41,923 nucleotides of DNA. It comes from Marivirga lumbricoides. Its GTDB lineage: Bacteria; Bacteroidota; Bacteroidia; Cytophagales; Cyclobacteriaceae. Under the pieces are notes generated by a model. That model did not search any database. It was not told where the DNA came from and saw only the letters and a list, made by a program, of their open reading frames with translations. The stretch covers positions 1 to 41,923 of the forward strand of contig NZ_BMEC01000023.1 of assembly GCF_014636295.1 (NCBI RefSeq), in the 5' to 3' direction. Shown in pieces: positions 16,160 through 26,779 of this stretch; the stretch's first letter is position 1; every line of letters starts with the position of its first letter. A program made the position numbers and the translations under genes.

Positions 16160-16455
16160 AGCTTCACCCTCCCTTTCTTGATTAGGTAATCCGCTGCCCT
16201 TTGGTCTATTTCTTCCTGAGTGGAATTGCGGTTGCGTAGCAACCAGCTTTCCAACTCGCTTCTTTTGAAATAGAGCTTCTTTCCATTGGGCTTGTAGTGC
16301 GGAATGCTCCCTGCGCTTGTCAACTTGTACAAGTGAGATTGGGAAAGCTCCAGATACTGGCAAGCCTCATTGAAGTTTAAAACTTCCTTTGTGTAAATCC
16401 CCTGGCTCTCAATTAGGCGTTGGAGATTTTCAAGACGTTCAATTATTTCGTCCAT
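16156..16455 (-). CDS. Small helix-turn-helix protein (HTH_17 excisionase-like)
   Basis: This 99-residue protein has an excisionase-type winged helix at about 25-75 (VLNFNEACQYLELSQSHLYKLTSAGSIPHY and KKLYFKRSELESWL). It is the first gene of the operon leading into the VirE-like and DUF3987 genes. A dyad sits over its presumed promoter. It could be a recombination directionality factor or the repressor of this operon. The sequence does not decide. Confidence 0.83.
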   Translation of the reverse strand: MDEIIERLENLQRLIESQGIYTKEVLNFNEACQYLELSQSHLYKLTSAGSIPHYKPNGKKLYFKRSELESWLLRNRNSTQEEIDQRAADYLIKKGRVKL

Positions 16456-16493
16456 GACTTAATCAATTATGAATTAGGAAATGGACATCTGGC

Positions 16494-16529
16494 CAAATGT
16501 CATCTTCGATTGTCGAAGACAGGGCTAAA
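16494..16529 (-). promoter_or_regulatory. Presumed promoter with 17-bp operator palindrome
   Basis: The perfect palindrome TCTTCGATTGTCGAAGA (16503-16519) lies just upstream of GACATTTG (16501 to 16494, minus strand), one mismatch from the -7 box TAnnTTTG. A TTTAGC (16529 to 16524) lies about where a -33 element would be. The dyad thus fills the spacer, a good repressor position for the HTH operon starting at 16455. Confidence 0.5.
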
Positions 16530-16573
16530 TTAGAATGGCTAACAGGGCGTTATGAGTGCAGAATGGCGGGGGG

Positions 16574-16598
16574 AGTGTCGAGTGTCGAGTGTCGAGTG
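16574..16598. repeat. Tandem heptamer repeats AGTGTCG
   Basis: Three exact AGTGTCG units (16574-16594) follow each other and continue with AGTG. A fourth AGTGTCG lies at 16674-16680, next to the end of the gene at 16687. The non-coding stretch 16456-16686 also holds the operator palindrome and a hairpin. Short tandem repeats near replication-type genes could be protein-binding iterons, but the array is small and may be slippage. Confidence 0.55.
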
Positions 16599-16628
16599 GG
16601 CTGAAAAAAAGAATAGCCCACTTTTTTT
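16596..16628 (+). terminator. Rho-independent terminator (plus strand)
   Basis: GTGGGCT (16596-16602) pairs with AGCCCAC (16615-16621) around an A-rich loop, followed by seven T. It reads on the plus strand, although no plus-strand gene is visible upstream. It would end an unseen small RNA or antisense transcript from the 16456-16595 region. On the minus strand the hairpin has no T tail. Confidence 0.55.
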
Positions 16629-16686
16629 GAAAAAGAGGGCTAAACAAAAACAGAAAAAAGATAATAGGAGTAAAGTGTCGAGCGGC

Positions 16687-17703
16687 TTATTTCAGCAATG
16701 AAATAGCGGATTCCAATAAATGGCCTGTTGACTTGGGAGCTTGATTTTTCCTAAGACCTTCATGTTCGAAGAATGATCCATCAGATTTAATAAAGCATTT
16801 GCAAGCAACTTTCCATTGGTTTTGCTTTAGGTCTGCAACCAATTTGTGTTTAGTGTAAAGCAATTTGACGAAGTAATAGAACTCACTTACGTTGCCTGTC
16901 CAGACAATAGGAGTTTTGATTTTCTCTCCTGAGAAAATCTTTCTGAAACTGGATAGCTGAGTTTCTTTGCTAATGAAATTGTTCTTTTTTAGGCTATCAC
17001 ATAAATCAGTTAGCTTGTCTGGACTTGTGCTGAATTGCTTGTAGGTAAATGAATGAAATGAAATTACCGTTGGTGGAGGTGCTTGTTTCCTGGCTGGTTT
17101 CTCAGTTGCTTCAATCTCGATAGTTTGAATTTCAGTCAAGAATTGTTCATTCGGTACTGGTTCAAGTAGTAGCTGGGTGAAAAAGTCCTCTATCGCCAAC
17201 TTATCATCAATCCAAGTGCTGAAAGCATCTTGGATTTCAAGGTAAAGCTGCATGTATGCAAGCTTTAGCAATTGGATGATATAGGTGTTGGCTTTGTGTG
17301 CCTGGTCAAACTCAATGGATGCCTTCTTGGGATCTATGAATGTCAAATCAAATTCCTTCTCTTTAATCAGCTTTCCAATGTCTTTTAAACGGGTCTTTAA
17401 ACGCTTGTTCAACGTATCATCCAGCCAATAGCGGATGAGGTTTTCAGTATCATCTTCACTGATGAGGTTGTAGAGCCTTTCAACGTCCGTTTTGAGGGTG
17501 TTTAGAATCAGCTTTGAGTAGTACTTGGTTTTGTTGTCAAATGGCCTTTCAAATTTGATTTCATACCGGAATTGATAATCAGTGGAGGCTTCTTTCAGGG
17601 CACGGAACTTTGGAGCAAACTTTTCGTCCACGCTGTTTTTCTCTGACCAAGGGCGAAGCCCCTGGTAGAGAATATCGTCAAATATTTTGGTTTGATTGCT
17701 CAT
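16687..17703 (-). CDS. Uncharacterized integrase-associated protein
   Basis: This 338-residue protein of unknown function has no signal peptide or membrane segment. The N-terminal 200 residues are charged and mostly helical (LKTRLKDIGKLIKEKEFDL). A Pro/Ala linker (EKPARKQAPPPTV) leads to a C-terminal domain with SFRKIFSGEKIKTPIVWTGNVSEFYYFVKLLY, a pattern I recall from accessory proteins next to Bacteroidota integrases. The ATG overlaps the integrase end by four bases (ATGA), so it is co-translated with the integrase and may help recombination or replication. It ends in the repeat-rich gap before the HTH operon. Confidence 0.7.
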   Translation of the reverse strand: MSNQTKIFDDILYQGLRPWSEKNSVDEKFAPKFRALKEASTDYQFRYEIKFERPFDNKTKYYSKLILNTLKTDVERLYNLISEDDTENLIRYWLDDTLNKRLKTRLKDIGKLIKEKEFDLTFIDPKKASIEFDQAHKANTYIIQLLKLAYMQLYLEIQDAFSTWIDDKLAIEDFFTQLLLEPVPNEQFLTEIQTIEIEATEKPARKQAPPPTVISFHSFTYKQFSTSPDKLTDLCDSLKKNNFISKETQLSSFRKIFSGEKIKTPIVWTGNVSEFYYFVKLLYTKHKLVADLKQNQWKVACKCFIKSDGSFFEHEGLRKNQAPKSTGHLLESAISLLK

Positions 17704-18794
17704 AGGTCAAGTTTGATTTTACTGGCCGCCTCTTTCTTCTTGTCGTCTATGATTTTCGCATAGACTTGGGTTGTTTTCAATTCCCTATGGCCTAAGAGCT
17801 TTGAAACCGTGTAGATATCGGTTCCCATTGTAAGTTGCAATGTTGCGTAGGTATGACGGGCGCAATGGAAAGTGATTGTTTTGGATATTCCTGCTTTCAT
17901 CATCCATTGCTGCAATTTGAGGTTGTGCCAAGCTGAGTATTTCAATCCTTTGAATACTCGCTCGTCTTTATCTTCTCGCTCACCGAGCAAGCCAAAGGCT
18001 TGTTCTGATATGGGGAGGGTTTCTGCTCCTTTGGTTTTCTTCTGTCTAAATCGGATGTAGTAGCCCATTTCATTTGAATGCTGTACCTCTGACCAAACGA
18101 GCTTGTTTATATCTGACCAGCGAAGCCCTGTAAGGCATGAAAAAATGAATGCCGTTTTCAGGATAGGGATTTCGCAATCTGCCTTTACTGCGGATTGTAA
18201 TTCTTCCAGTGTCAAAAACTCTCTTTCCGGTTCTCCTTGCTTGAAAGCTTCTACACCTTCAGAAGGATTGGTTGGAATGATGCCGTCTTTTACGGCTTGT
18301 TTTAGGGCTGCTCTGAGCTTGTTGAAATAGGAGTACTTGGAGTTTTGGGATAGCTTCTGATTTCCGTGGGCTATGGCCTTCTTATCAAGGTACTGTTTGA
18401 AGTCCTGGACAAATTGCCTGTCCACTTCCGTGAAAGATAAATCATAGGTGCAAAAGGCTTTCAGGTGCTTAATCATGCTGGTCCAATTGCCATGATTGCC
18501 GGGGCTGTCATCCCTTTGCTGTGCAAGCAATTCAATGTAGGAAAGGAAGCTGCCTTTTTGCTTCTCCTGATCACGAAAGCCATAAACACCGTTTTGGATT
18601 TCGATTTGTCTTTGCGCCCGGATGGTTTCGGCTAATTGCATGGTCTTTTTGTTCACCTCTTTTTCCTCCTTGGTCTTTGCATTGGGGTCGAGGTACAATT
18701 TTAGGTATTCGGTTTTCCTCTTTCCCTTGTGGTAATAGTCGAGGTATAAGCTGGTCTGTCCGCCCTGGTTGCGTTGTCTTAGTGTTACCTTCAT
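17700..18794 (-). CDS. Tyrosine site-specific integrase
   Basis: This 364-residue tyrosine recombinase has an N-terminal arm-binding domain (1-75), a core-binding SAM-like domain (about 80-190) and a catalytic domain (190-364). All active-site residues are present: R225 (TGLRWSD), K253 (QKKTK), H310-x-x-R313 (HCARH), H336 (LLGHRELKTT) and nucleophile Y345 (TTQVYAKI). It overlaps the zinc-ribbon/HTH gene upstream and the unknown gene downstream by four bases each. Its position beside mnmE suggests it inserted the element at the 3' end of that gene. Confidence 0.95.
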   Translation of the reverse strand: MKVTLRQRNQGGQTSLYLDYYHKGKRKTEYLKLYLDPNAKTKEEKEVNKKTMQLAETIRAQRQIEIQNGVYGFRDQEKQKGSFLSYIELLAQQRDDSPGNHGNWTSMIKHLKAFCTYDLSFTEVDRQFVQDFKQYLDKKAIAHGNQKLSQNSKYSYFNKLRAALKQAVKDGIIPTNPSEGVEAFKQGEPEREFLTLEELQSAVKADCEIPILKTAFIFSCLTGLRWSDINKLVWSEVQHSNEMGYYIRFRQKKTKGAETLPISEQAFGLLGEREDKDERVFKGLKYSAWHNLKLQQWMMKAGISKTITFHCARHTYATLQLTMGTDIYTVSKLLGHRELKTTQVYAKIIDDKKKEAASKIKLDL

Positions 18795-19144
18795 ATCTGA
18801 AACAGTTTATCGATTTCGGTTCTCTTGATGATTGTGCGACTGCCAATCTTTGCCGCTCGGATGTTTCCGGCTTTTATCTGCCGATAGATTGTCATGCGGC
18901 TTGCACCTAAGAGCTTGCAGGTTTCCTCTACACTGAGAAAATCTTTGTCCTTCAACTGTTCCTGATTGTATTCAATTCTCTGTACCACGATAGGGGCGAC
19001 CTCCTCAACCTTTTCTTCTCGCTTACGCTTCTTGTAGTTTCGGGAGGCGCACTTGTGGCTGCAAAATTTGGTTACGGTAGTCTTTGCGATGAAAGACTTT
19101 CGGCAGTCCTGACAAATCTTTGGAACTTCTATACTGCTGCTCAT
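18791..19144 (-). CDS. Zinc-ribbon plus excisionase-type HTH protein
   Basis: This 117-residue protein has an N-terminal Cys4 zinc ribbon (CQDCRKSF and FCSHKCASRNY, residues 15-36), a basic linker (KKRKREEKVEE) and a C-terminal excisionase-type HTH (FLSVEETCKLLGASRMTIYRQIKAGNIRAAKIG). It is the first gene of the integrase operon and overlaps the integrase by four bases. It probably acts as the directionality factor, or as the regulator of integration and excision. Confidence 0.85.
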   Translation of the reverse strand: MSSSIEVPKICQDCRKSFIAKTTVTKFCSHKCASRNYKKRKREEKVEEVAPIVVQRIEYNQEQLKDKDFLSVEETCKLLGASRMTIYRQIKAGNIRAAKIGSRTIIKRTEIDKLFQI

Positions 19145-19227
19145 GGTGTTTTCCTTTTTGGCTTAAAAATGTCTCAGAGAATATCCCTTTGTATCGGGGT
19201 GTATCTCTATGTAACATGATTTCGCCT

Positions 19228-19321
19228 GTTGCTAAAAATCTTGTTGCTACCAACAAACTTGTTGTTGTTAGTAACAGATTAGAAACAAATATAAGCAAAA
19301 AATAGGAAAATTAGCAACAAG
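19228..19321. repeat. GTTGCTA repeats in the attachment region
   Basis: GTTGCTA occurs at 19228-19234 and again within CTTGTTGCTA (19240-19249). An exact inverted copy TAGCAACAAG lies at 19312-19321. Related CAACAA/TTGTTG and GTTAGTAAC stretches lie between. Repeats of this kind next to an att core are typical arm-type sites for integrase or excisionase. Binding is inferred. Confidence 0.5.
19286..19317 (-). promoter_or_regulatory. Promoter of the integrase operon
   Basis: On the minus strand TTG (19317-19315), 21 bases and TATATTTG (19293-19286) fit the Bacteroidota consensus. The -33 element lies inside one arm of the inverted repeat CTTGTTGCTA/TAGCAACAAG, so a protein bound to the repeat would control the promoter. 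The leader would be about 135 bases before the start at 19144. Confidence 0.55.
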
Positions 19322-19386
19322 TAAAGAAAGTAAAAACCACCTAAAAGCAAGAAAAAGAAGGGTTTAGAGTATCAAAGGAAATGAAA

Positions 19387-19404
19387 TTACTTCCCGATAC
19401 AAAA
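19387..19404 (-). other. Presumed attachment site at mnmE 3' end
   Basis: The last 18 bases of mnmE on the coding strand, TTTTGTATCGGGAAGTAA, encode the conserved end FCIGK plus stop. They closely match the 18-bp repeat TTCTGTATTGGTAAGTAA that I recall for SGI1-family islands. The core TTTGTATCGGG recurs in opposite orientation at 19188-19198, inside the element. The crossover point itself is not determined. Confidence 0.5.
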
Positions 19405-20778
19405 CTTACTAAAGATATTAGCCAACAGATCATCTGTAGTGATTTCCCCGGTAATTTCGCCTAAGTAATGTAATGCCTGGCGGATGTCCATCGCCAGAAA
19501 ATCACCTGTTATATCGCTATCCAGACCTTGCATCACTGCAATTAAAGCATTCTGCGTCTGAATCAGGTTATCGTAATGCCTGATATTGGTTACCACCGTA
19601 TCTCCGGTTTTAAAGTTGTCCAGATTCACTGTTTCAACCAGCTTATTTTTGAGGGCTTCTAAATTCTCTTTGTTAATGGCAGAAATAAAAAGAACATCAT
19701 TATCCTTCTTGAGCGGCTCATAAAGCTCGGGCTGTGCTTCATCTACCTTATTGCCCACTTTTATGAAGGGCACTCCTAAATTTTCCAACATATTAATGTC
19801 GCGGTGGATCTCCACCAGAGAATCATTCTTCATGTCAAATAGATAAATGATAAGCGAAGCCTGCTTCATCTTTTCACGCGTTCTGGATACACCTATGGCT
19901 TCTACTTTATCCTCTGTTTCCCGCAAACCTGCTGTATCAATAAAGCGGAATACTACTCCTTCCAGGTTAATTTCATCCTCAATAAAATCACGCGTGGTAC
20001 CTGCTATGTCCGACACAATAGCTTTTTCCTCATTGAGTAGGGCATTCAACAAAGTAGATTTACCTGCATTAGGCTTTCCTGCTATTACTGTTGGAACACC
20101 ATTTTTAATCACGTTCCCCAGATCAAAACTATTGGCGAGTAATGTGATCACCGAAAGAAGCTTTGCTACCAGGTCCTTCAAATCCTGCCTGTCAGCAAAC
20201 TCTACATCTTCCTCTCCAAAGTCAAGCTCCAGCTCAATCATGGAGGCAAAATGTATTAACTCTTGCCTTAACTGCTTTATTTGATCGGAAAATCCACCTC
20301 TCATCTGGTTGAGAGCTGCTCTGTGGGCAGCTTCTGTATCGGCATTAATCAGGTCAGCTACTGCTTCCGCTTGCGCCAAATCAAATTTGCCATTTAAAAA
20401 TGCTCTCTGTGTAAATTCGCCCGGCTTAGCCAACCGCACGCCCTTCTTCAAAAAGAGTTTAATAATTTGCTGCACAATGAAAGGGGAGCCGTGGCAACTG
20501 ATTTCCACCACATTTTCCTTGGTAAAAGACCTTGGCGCTATAAATAGTGTTACTAAAACCTCATCTATAATTCTTCCCTGCTTTCCATCCTCGCTATCAT
20601 CTTCCCTTATTGTACCAAAATGTGCAGTATGACTCTTCTGAACATTTAGATTTTTTCCATGGAAAACGCCATTTACTATTCTGATAGACTCCGTACCTGA
20701 AAGACGAATAACAGCGATGGCGCCCACACCCGGGGCGGTGGAAAGTGCAATAATGGTTTCTTGATTGGGTATTTGCAT
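19387..20778 (-). CDS. mnmE: tRNA modification GTPase MnmE
   Basis: MnmE with MnmG makes the carboxymethylaminomethyl (or aminomethyl) group at C5 of wobble U34 in tRNAs. This 463-residue copy is full length. The N-terminal tetrahydrofolate-binding domain begins [20 protein letters not shown]. The G domain has GKPNAGKST (G1), DIAGTTRD (G2), DTAGLRE (G3) and NKVDE (G4). The C-terminus FCIGK keeps the essential Cys. The mobile element abuts its 3' end without altering the terminal residues, as expected when the att site restores the reading frame. The left neighbours are accessory and the right ones chromosomal. Confidence 0.97.
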   Translation of the reverse strand: MQIPNQETIIALSTAPGVGAIAVIRLSGTESIRIVNGVFHGKNLNVQKSHTAHFGTIREDDSEDGKQGRIIDEVLVTLFIAPRSFTKENVVEISCHGSPFIVQQIIKLFLKKGVRLAKPGEFTQRAFLNGKFDLAQAEAVADLINADTEAAHRAALNQMRGGFSDQIKQLRQELIHFASMIELELDFGEEDVEFADRQDLKDLVAKLLSVITLLANSFDLGNVIKNGVPTVIAGKPNAGKSTLLNALLNEEKAIVSDIAGTTRDFIEDEINLEGVVFRFIDTAGLRETEDKVEAIGVSRTREKMKQASLIIYLFDMKNDSLVEIHRDINMLENLGVPFIKVGNKVDEAQPELYEPLKKDNDVLFISAINKENLEALKNKLVETVNLDNFKTGDTVVTNIRHYDNLIQTQNALIAVMQGLDSDITGDFLAMDIRQALHYLGEITGEITTDDLLANIFSKFCIGK

Positions 20779-20950
20779 GGCGCAAATTTCAGAATTTTAA
20801 AACGATAAATAAAATTAAATTGCCGCTATCAGTGAGGTAAAAAAAATGACTGAAGAGCTTGCAGGGTTTATGGCACTATTAGAAACAGTTGCTAATGTGA
20901 GTCGTTGCTTTAGTAAGAGTTAAGATTTTAAATGCATAATTATATAAAAA

Positions 20951-21886
20951 ATGAAAGCAGCAATTTTAGAAGAATTCAACGGAAAGCTCACTATAAAAGA
21001 CATTGATAAACCCGAAGTAGCTGAAGGGAAAGTACTGGTAAGAGTAAAATCGGCAGGTATCAATCCTGTAGATCAGAAACTTTCTGAGGGGTATATGAAG
21101 GATAACCTGCCTCACGAATTCCCAATTATATTGGGATGGGATTTAGCAGGAGTGGTAGAAGAATGCGGCCATGGAGCTGCCAGGTTTAGAAAAGGTGAGG
21201 AAGTGTATGCCTATGCCAGAAGGCCTGTTTTAAAAGAAGGAACCTTTGCTGAATACATCTCCATACCTGAAAGTTACCTAGCAAAAAAGCCGATTAACAT
21301 CAGTTTTGAAGAAGCAGGAGCCATCCCTCTGGCAGGCTTAACAGCTTATCAGTGCATTTTTGATGCTGCCAGGCTAAAAGCAGATGAAACAATTTTGATA
21401 TTAGGAGCTTCCGGAGGAGTAGGTACATTTGCCGTACAGCTGGCAAAATACCATGGCAGCAAAGTGATTGCTGTAGCCAGTGAAAGCAATCATCAGTACC
21501 TAAAGGATTTGGGAGCAGACCATTGTATCGATTACAAGAAAGAAAATGTGCCGCAAGAGGTGAAAAAACTGGAAAAAGAAGGTGTAGCTGTTGTATTGGA
21601 TGCAGTAGGGGGTGACACTACTAAAATGGGTGCAGAATGCTTGAATAAAGACGGTAGATTGGTTTCTATCGCCAGCCAGGGTGAGGGATTGCCTGAAGAA
21701 ACGGATTTTAGATTTGTTTTTGTGCAACCCAACGCCAGGGAATTGGAGCATATTAAAGAATTAGTGGAAGCCGGTTCTTTAAAAGTTCATGTAGAGAAAA
21801 AATATGATTTACAGGATATTAATGAAGCTTTTGAACAAATTGCCTCAGGCCATACTAAAGGCAAGGTAGTAGTATCAATGGGATAA
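20951..21886 (+). CDS. NADP-dependent quinone-type oxidoreductase (MDR family)
   Basis: This 311-residue medium-chain reductase is of the quinone oxidoreductase type. The GroES-like N-terminal domain carries VKSAGINPVDQKLSEG and LGWDLAGVVEECG. The Rossmann domain has GASGGVGTFAVQLAKYHG at about 152-169, and the end HTKGKVVVSMG is typical. The Cys ligands of zinc alcohol dehydrogenases are absent. The substrate is probably a quinone or enone, but it cannot be named. A single gene, divergent from mnmE, with a 172-bp intergenic region and a strong hairpin after its stop. Confidence 0.9.
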   Translation: MKAAILEEFNGKLTIKDIDKPEVAEGKVLVRVKSAGINPVDQKLSEGYMKDNLPHEFPIILGWDLAGVVEECGHGAARFRKGEEVYAYARRPVLKEGTFAEYISIPESYLAKKPINISFEEAGAIPLAGLTAYQCIFDAARLKADETILILGASGGVGTFAVQLAKYHGSKVIAVASESNHQYLKDLGADHCIDYKKENVPQEVKKLEKEGVAVVLDAVGGDTTKMGAECLNKDGRLVSIASQGEGLPEETDFRFVFVQPNARELEHIKELVEAGSLKVHVEKKYDLQDINEAFEQIASGHTKGKVVVSMG

Positions 21887-21924
21887 ATCATTTGCAATCT
21901 AAAGCCATTAATCAACATTCTTTC

Positions 21925-21974
21925 ATACCGGCAAACTAAAGCTTATATTTCTATAACCTTTAGTTTGCCGGTAT
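21925..21974. terminator. Long hairpin after the oxidoreductase gene
   Basis: ATACCGGCAAACTAAAG (21925-21941) and its exact complement CTTTAGTTTGCCGGTAT (21958-21974) form a 17-bp stem with a 16-base loop, 38 bases after the stop codon. The T tract after it is short (CTCCTTT), so it may stabilize the mRNA end as well as terminate. Confidence 0.65.
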
Positions 21975-24904
<2,930 letters not shown>

Positions 24905-24915
<11 letters not shown>

Positions 24916-25783
24916 ATTTACTGGGGTGGGCCCCGCATTGATTACTCCTTTTAAGGAAGATTTAAGTATAGATTTTGAAGGGCTGGAAAATTTATTGAAG
25001 CATGTAGCCCATGCAGATTACTGGGTAGTTCAGGGAACTACCGGTGAGTCAGCTACCACTACAAGGGAAGAAAAACAAAGTATACTGGACTTTGTTAAAA
25101 AGCACAACCCAAATAAATTACCGCTTGTTTACGGAATAGGAGGTAATAATACGCAAGGAGTGATTGACGAACTCAATACAATGAATCTGGATGGAGTAGA
25201 TGCAATTCTTTCAGCAAGCCCTTATTACAATAAACCTTCCCAGGAAGGAATTTACCGTCATTATTCTGCCATTGCAGATGCTTCACCTGTTCCATTAATT
25301 CTTTATAATGTTCCGGGCCGTACTGCTTCCAATATTTCAGCAGGTACTACTTTACGGTTAGCACAGCATGCGAATATTATTGGTGTAAAAGAGGCTTCAG
25401 GAAACATGGAACAGTGTATGAAAATTGCTTCAGAGAAGCCGGAAAGTTTTCTATTGATCTCTGGCGATGATATGCTTACTACTTCACTTATTTCATTAGG
25501 GGCAGTGGGGGTTATTTCTGTAATGGCCAATGCTTTTCCTTCAGTTTTCTCAAAAATGACGCATTCAGCATTGAAAGGGGATTATGCTCAGGCAAATGAA
25601 AATTTATTTAAGTTACTGGATATCAATCCACTTATGTACGAGGAAAGCAATCCGGTAGGAGTAAAGGAAGTGCTTCATCAGTTTAAGATTTGTAAGCATT
25701 TTGTTCGTTTGCCTTTAGTGCCCGCAACTGTGGAGTTACAGCAAAAAATTAAAACTGCTTTGTCTGCTCATTCTCTTACATAA
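24905..25783 (+). CDS. dapA: 4-hydroxy-tetrahydrodipicolinate synthase
   Basis: DapA condenses pyruvate with aspartate semialdehyde, the first step of lysine and meso-diaminopimelate synthesis. The TIM-barrel shows GTTGES (pocket), YYNKP, LYNVPGRT (catalytic Tyr) and GVKEASG with the Schiff-base Lys. I start at MTNKFTGVGPALITPF by similarity to family N-termini. An in-frame ATG at 24884 adds seven residues and remains possible. It overlaps the preceding gene by 11 bases (32 with the earlier start). A terminator follows. Confidence 0.94.
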
Positions 25784-25793
25784 TATATTTTAT

Positions 25794-25826
25794 CCTTAGA
25801 GTCTTGAGGAACTCTAAGGATTTTTT
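25794..25826 (+). terminator. Terminator of the ligA-dapA operon
   Basis: CCTTAGAGT (25794-25802) pairs with ACTCTAAGG (25811-25819) around eight bases and is followed by A and six T. It lies 11 bases after the dapA stop. Confidence 0.85.
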
Positions 25827-25881
25827 AAAACTGCCATTTACACTGCCAAACCACTTCTTATAACGGCTTCCCTGTTTTACT

Positions 25882-26727
25882 TCAATCTTTCAAAAACTGG
25901 CTGCTTTTACTTACTATTTGTTTAAATAATTTTGGCAATTCATCTTCTTTCCATGGGTGAGCTGCTTCAAAAACGTGATTAGCTCCTTCAAATATTACTA
26001 ATTCAGTATCGGGCTTCCATTGCTTTATTTGATGTGCCATCTCCACAGGTAAAGTTTCATCTGCTGTACCATGGAAATTCAATAGAGGCTGCTTCATTTC
26101 CTTAACAGCATCAGGAATTGACAGCCTTTCAGCGTTATTGATTACATCGTCATACAATTGTACATAAAGCGGCATTTTCTGACCGGTTCGGGCATTATCA
26201 ATATACTGTACACCATTTTTTCTCCAGGCACTCAGCACTTCATCGGGATAGCGGGTGGTTAAATCGTTAATAGCTGCCAGTGTAACCACTTTTTTAATGC
26301 GCTCATCCTCTCTTGCTTTTAAAAGTACTAATCCACCTCCACGGCTATGCCCCATCAGGTGTAATGAATCAATGTCAATTTCATTCTCAGGTATTTCCAC
26401 CTGACCTGAAACCACAGAGTCAATCACATCTTTCAGATCATTTAATTCAATAGTAAAATTGTTATTTCCAAAGGCTTCCAGATCAGCAAAATCCAAAGGG
26501 TTTTCGAGAGTTGTTCCATTATGGCTTAAATTTATTTTCATAAAAATGAAGCCTTGTTTGGCAAAGTTTTGGGACAGCAGATTGAAAACACCCCAATCTT
26601 TAAATCCTTTAAAACCGTGAACAAAAAGGATTAACGGTTTCTTAATAGAGCTAGAAATGTACTTAAAATCTGCAGAAATGGGCTTTTGATGAAGTGTGCT
26701 TGAAATTAGTATACTTTTTGAAATCAT
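25882..26727 (-). CDS. Alpha/beta hydrolase
   Basis: This 281-residue alpha/beta-hydrolase has the oxyanion motif FVHGFKG near residue 36, nucleophile elbow GHSRGG (Ser near 131), an acidic residue in HGTADETLPV and the catalytic His in GANHVF. No signal peptide is present, so it should be cytoplasmic. It looks like a dienelactone-hydrolase/peptidase-type esterase, and the substrate is unknown. It is transcribed alone, divergent from the polyprenyl synthase with 52 bp between starts. Confidence 0.88.
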   Translation of the reverse strand: MISKSILISSTLHQKPISADFKYISSSIKKPLILFVHGFKGFKDWGVFNLLSQNFAKQGFIFMKINLSHNGTTLENPLDFADLEAFGNNNFTIELNDLKDVIDSVVSGQVEIPENEIDIDSLHLMGHSRGGGLVLLKAREDERIKKVVTLAAINDLTTRYPDEVLSAWRKNGVQYIDNARTGQKMPLYVQLYDDVINNAERLSIPDAVKEMKQPLLNFHGTADETLPVEMAHQIKQWKPDTELVIFEGANHVFEAAHPWKEDELPKLFKQIVSKSSQFLKD

Positions 26728-26741
26728 TTTGACTTTTTGAA

Positions 26742-26772
26742 TTGCTTAAACATTGAATTGGTGGTAATATTG
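26742..26772 (+). promoter_or_regulatory. Promoter of the polyprenyl synthase gene, likely leaderless
   Basis: TTG (26742-26744), exactly 20 bases and TAATATTG (26765-26772) lie just before the ATG at 26780. A start about seven bases after the -7 box would coincide with the start codon, giving an mRNA with almost no leader. Confidence 0.55.
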
Positions 26773-26779
26773 CGCTCAC

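Larger units (their letters stand above)
1..19404. mobile_element. Integrative element at mnmE 3' end, left end outside window
   Basis: Nearly all genes from the left edge to the mnmE stop codon run on the minus strand and are accessory: metal efflux, restriction, Argonaute, replication-type proteins, excisionase and tyrosine integrase. The integrase module lies 243 bp from mnmE. The last 18 bp of mnmE match, with two differences as I recall it, the attachment repeat used by SGI1-type islands at the same gene end. No second copy of this repeat was found between 1 and 19,386, so the other end is inferred to lie left of the window. No relaxase or conjugation gene is visible, so the type of element (integrative-mobilizable, conjugative or immobile island) is open. 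Confidence 0.65.

Noticed and set aside
16160-16363. N-terminal extension of the 98-residue HTH protein
   Set aside because: It would overlap the upstream HTH gene by some 200 bases, and the added residues look unlike protein. The ATGA-coupled start at 16159 fits better.
16574-16598. Tandem repeats as a CRISPR array
   Set aside because: Units are seven bases with no spacers and there are no cas genes.
1-19386. Second copy of the mnmE-end repeat as left boundary of the element
   Set aside because: I searched by eye and found no direct repeat of the 18-mer, so the boundary is taken to be outside the window.
19145-19386. tRNA gene as integration target
   Set aside because: No cloverleaf or CCA-type end is present. 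The target is the end of mnmE.
25303-25530. Minus-strand frame inside dapA
   Set aside because: It is fully contained in an intact, well-recognised gene and has no similarity to a known family.
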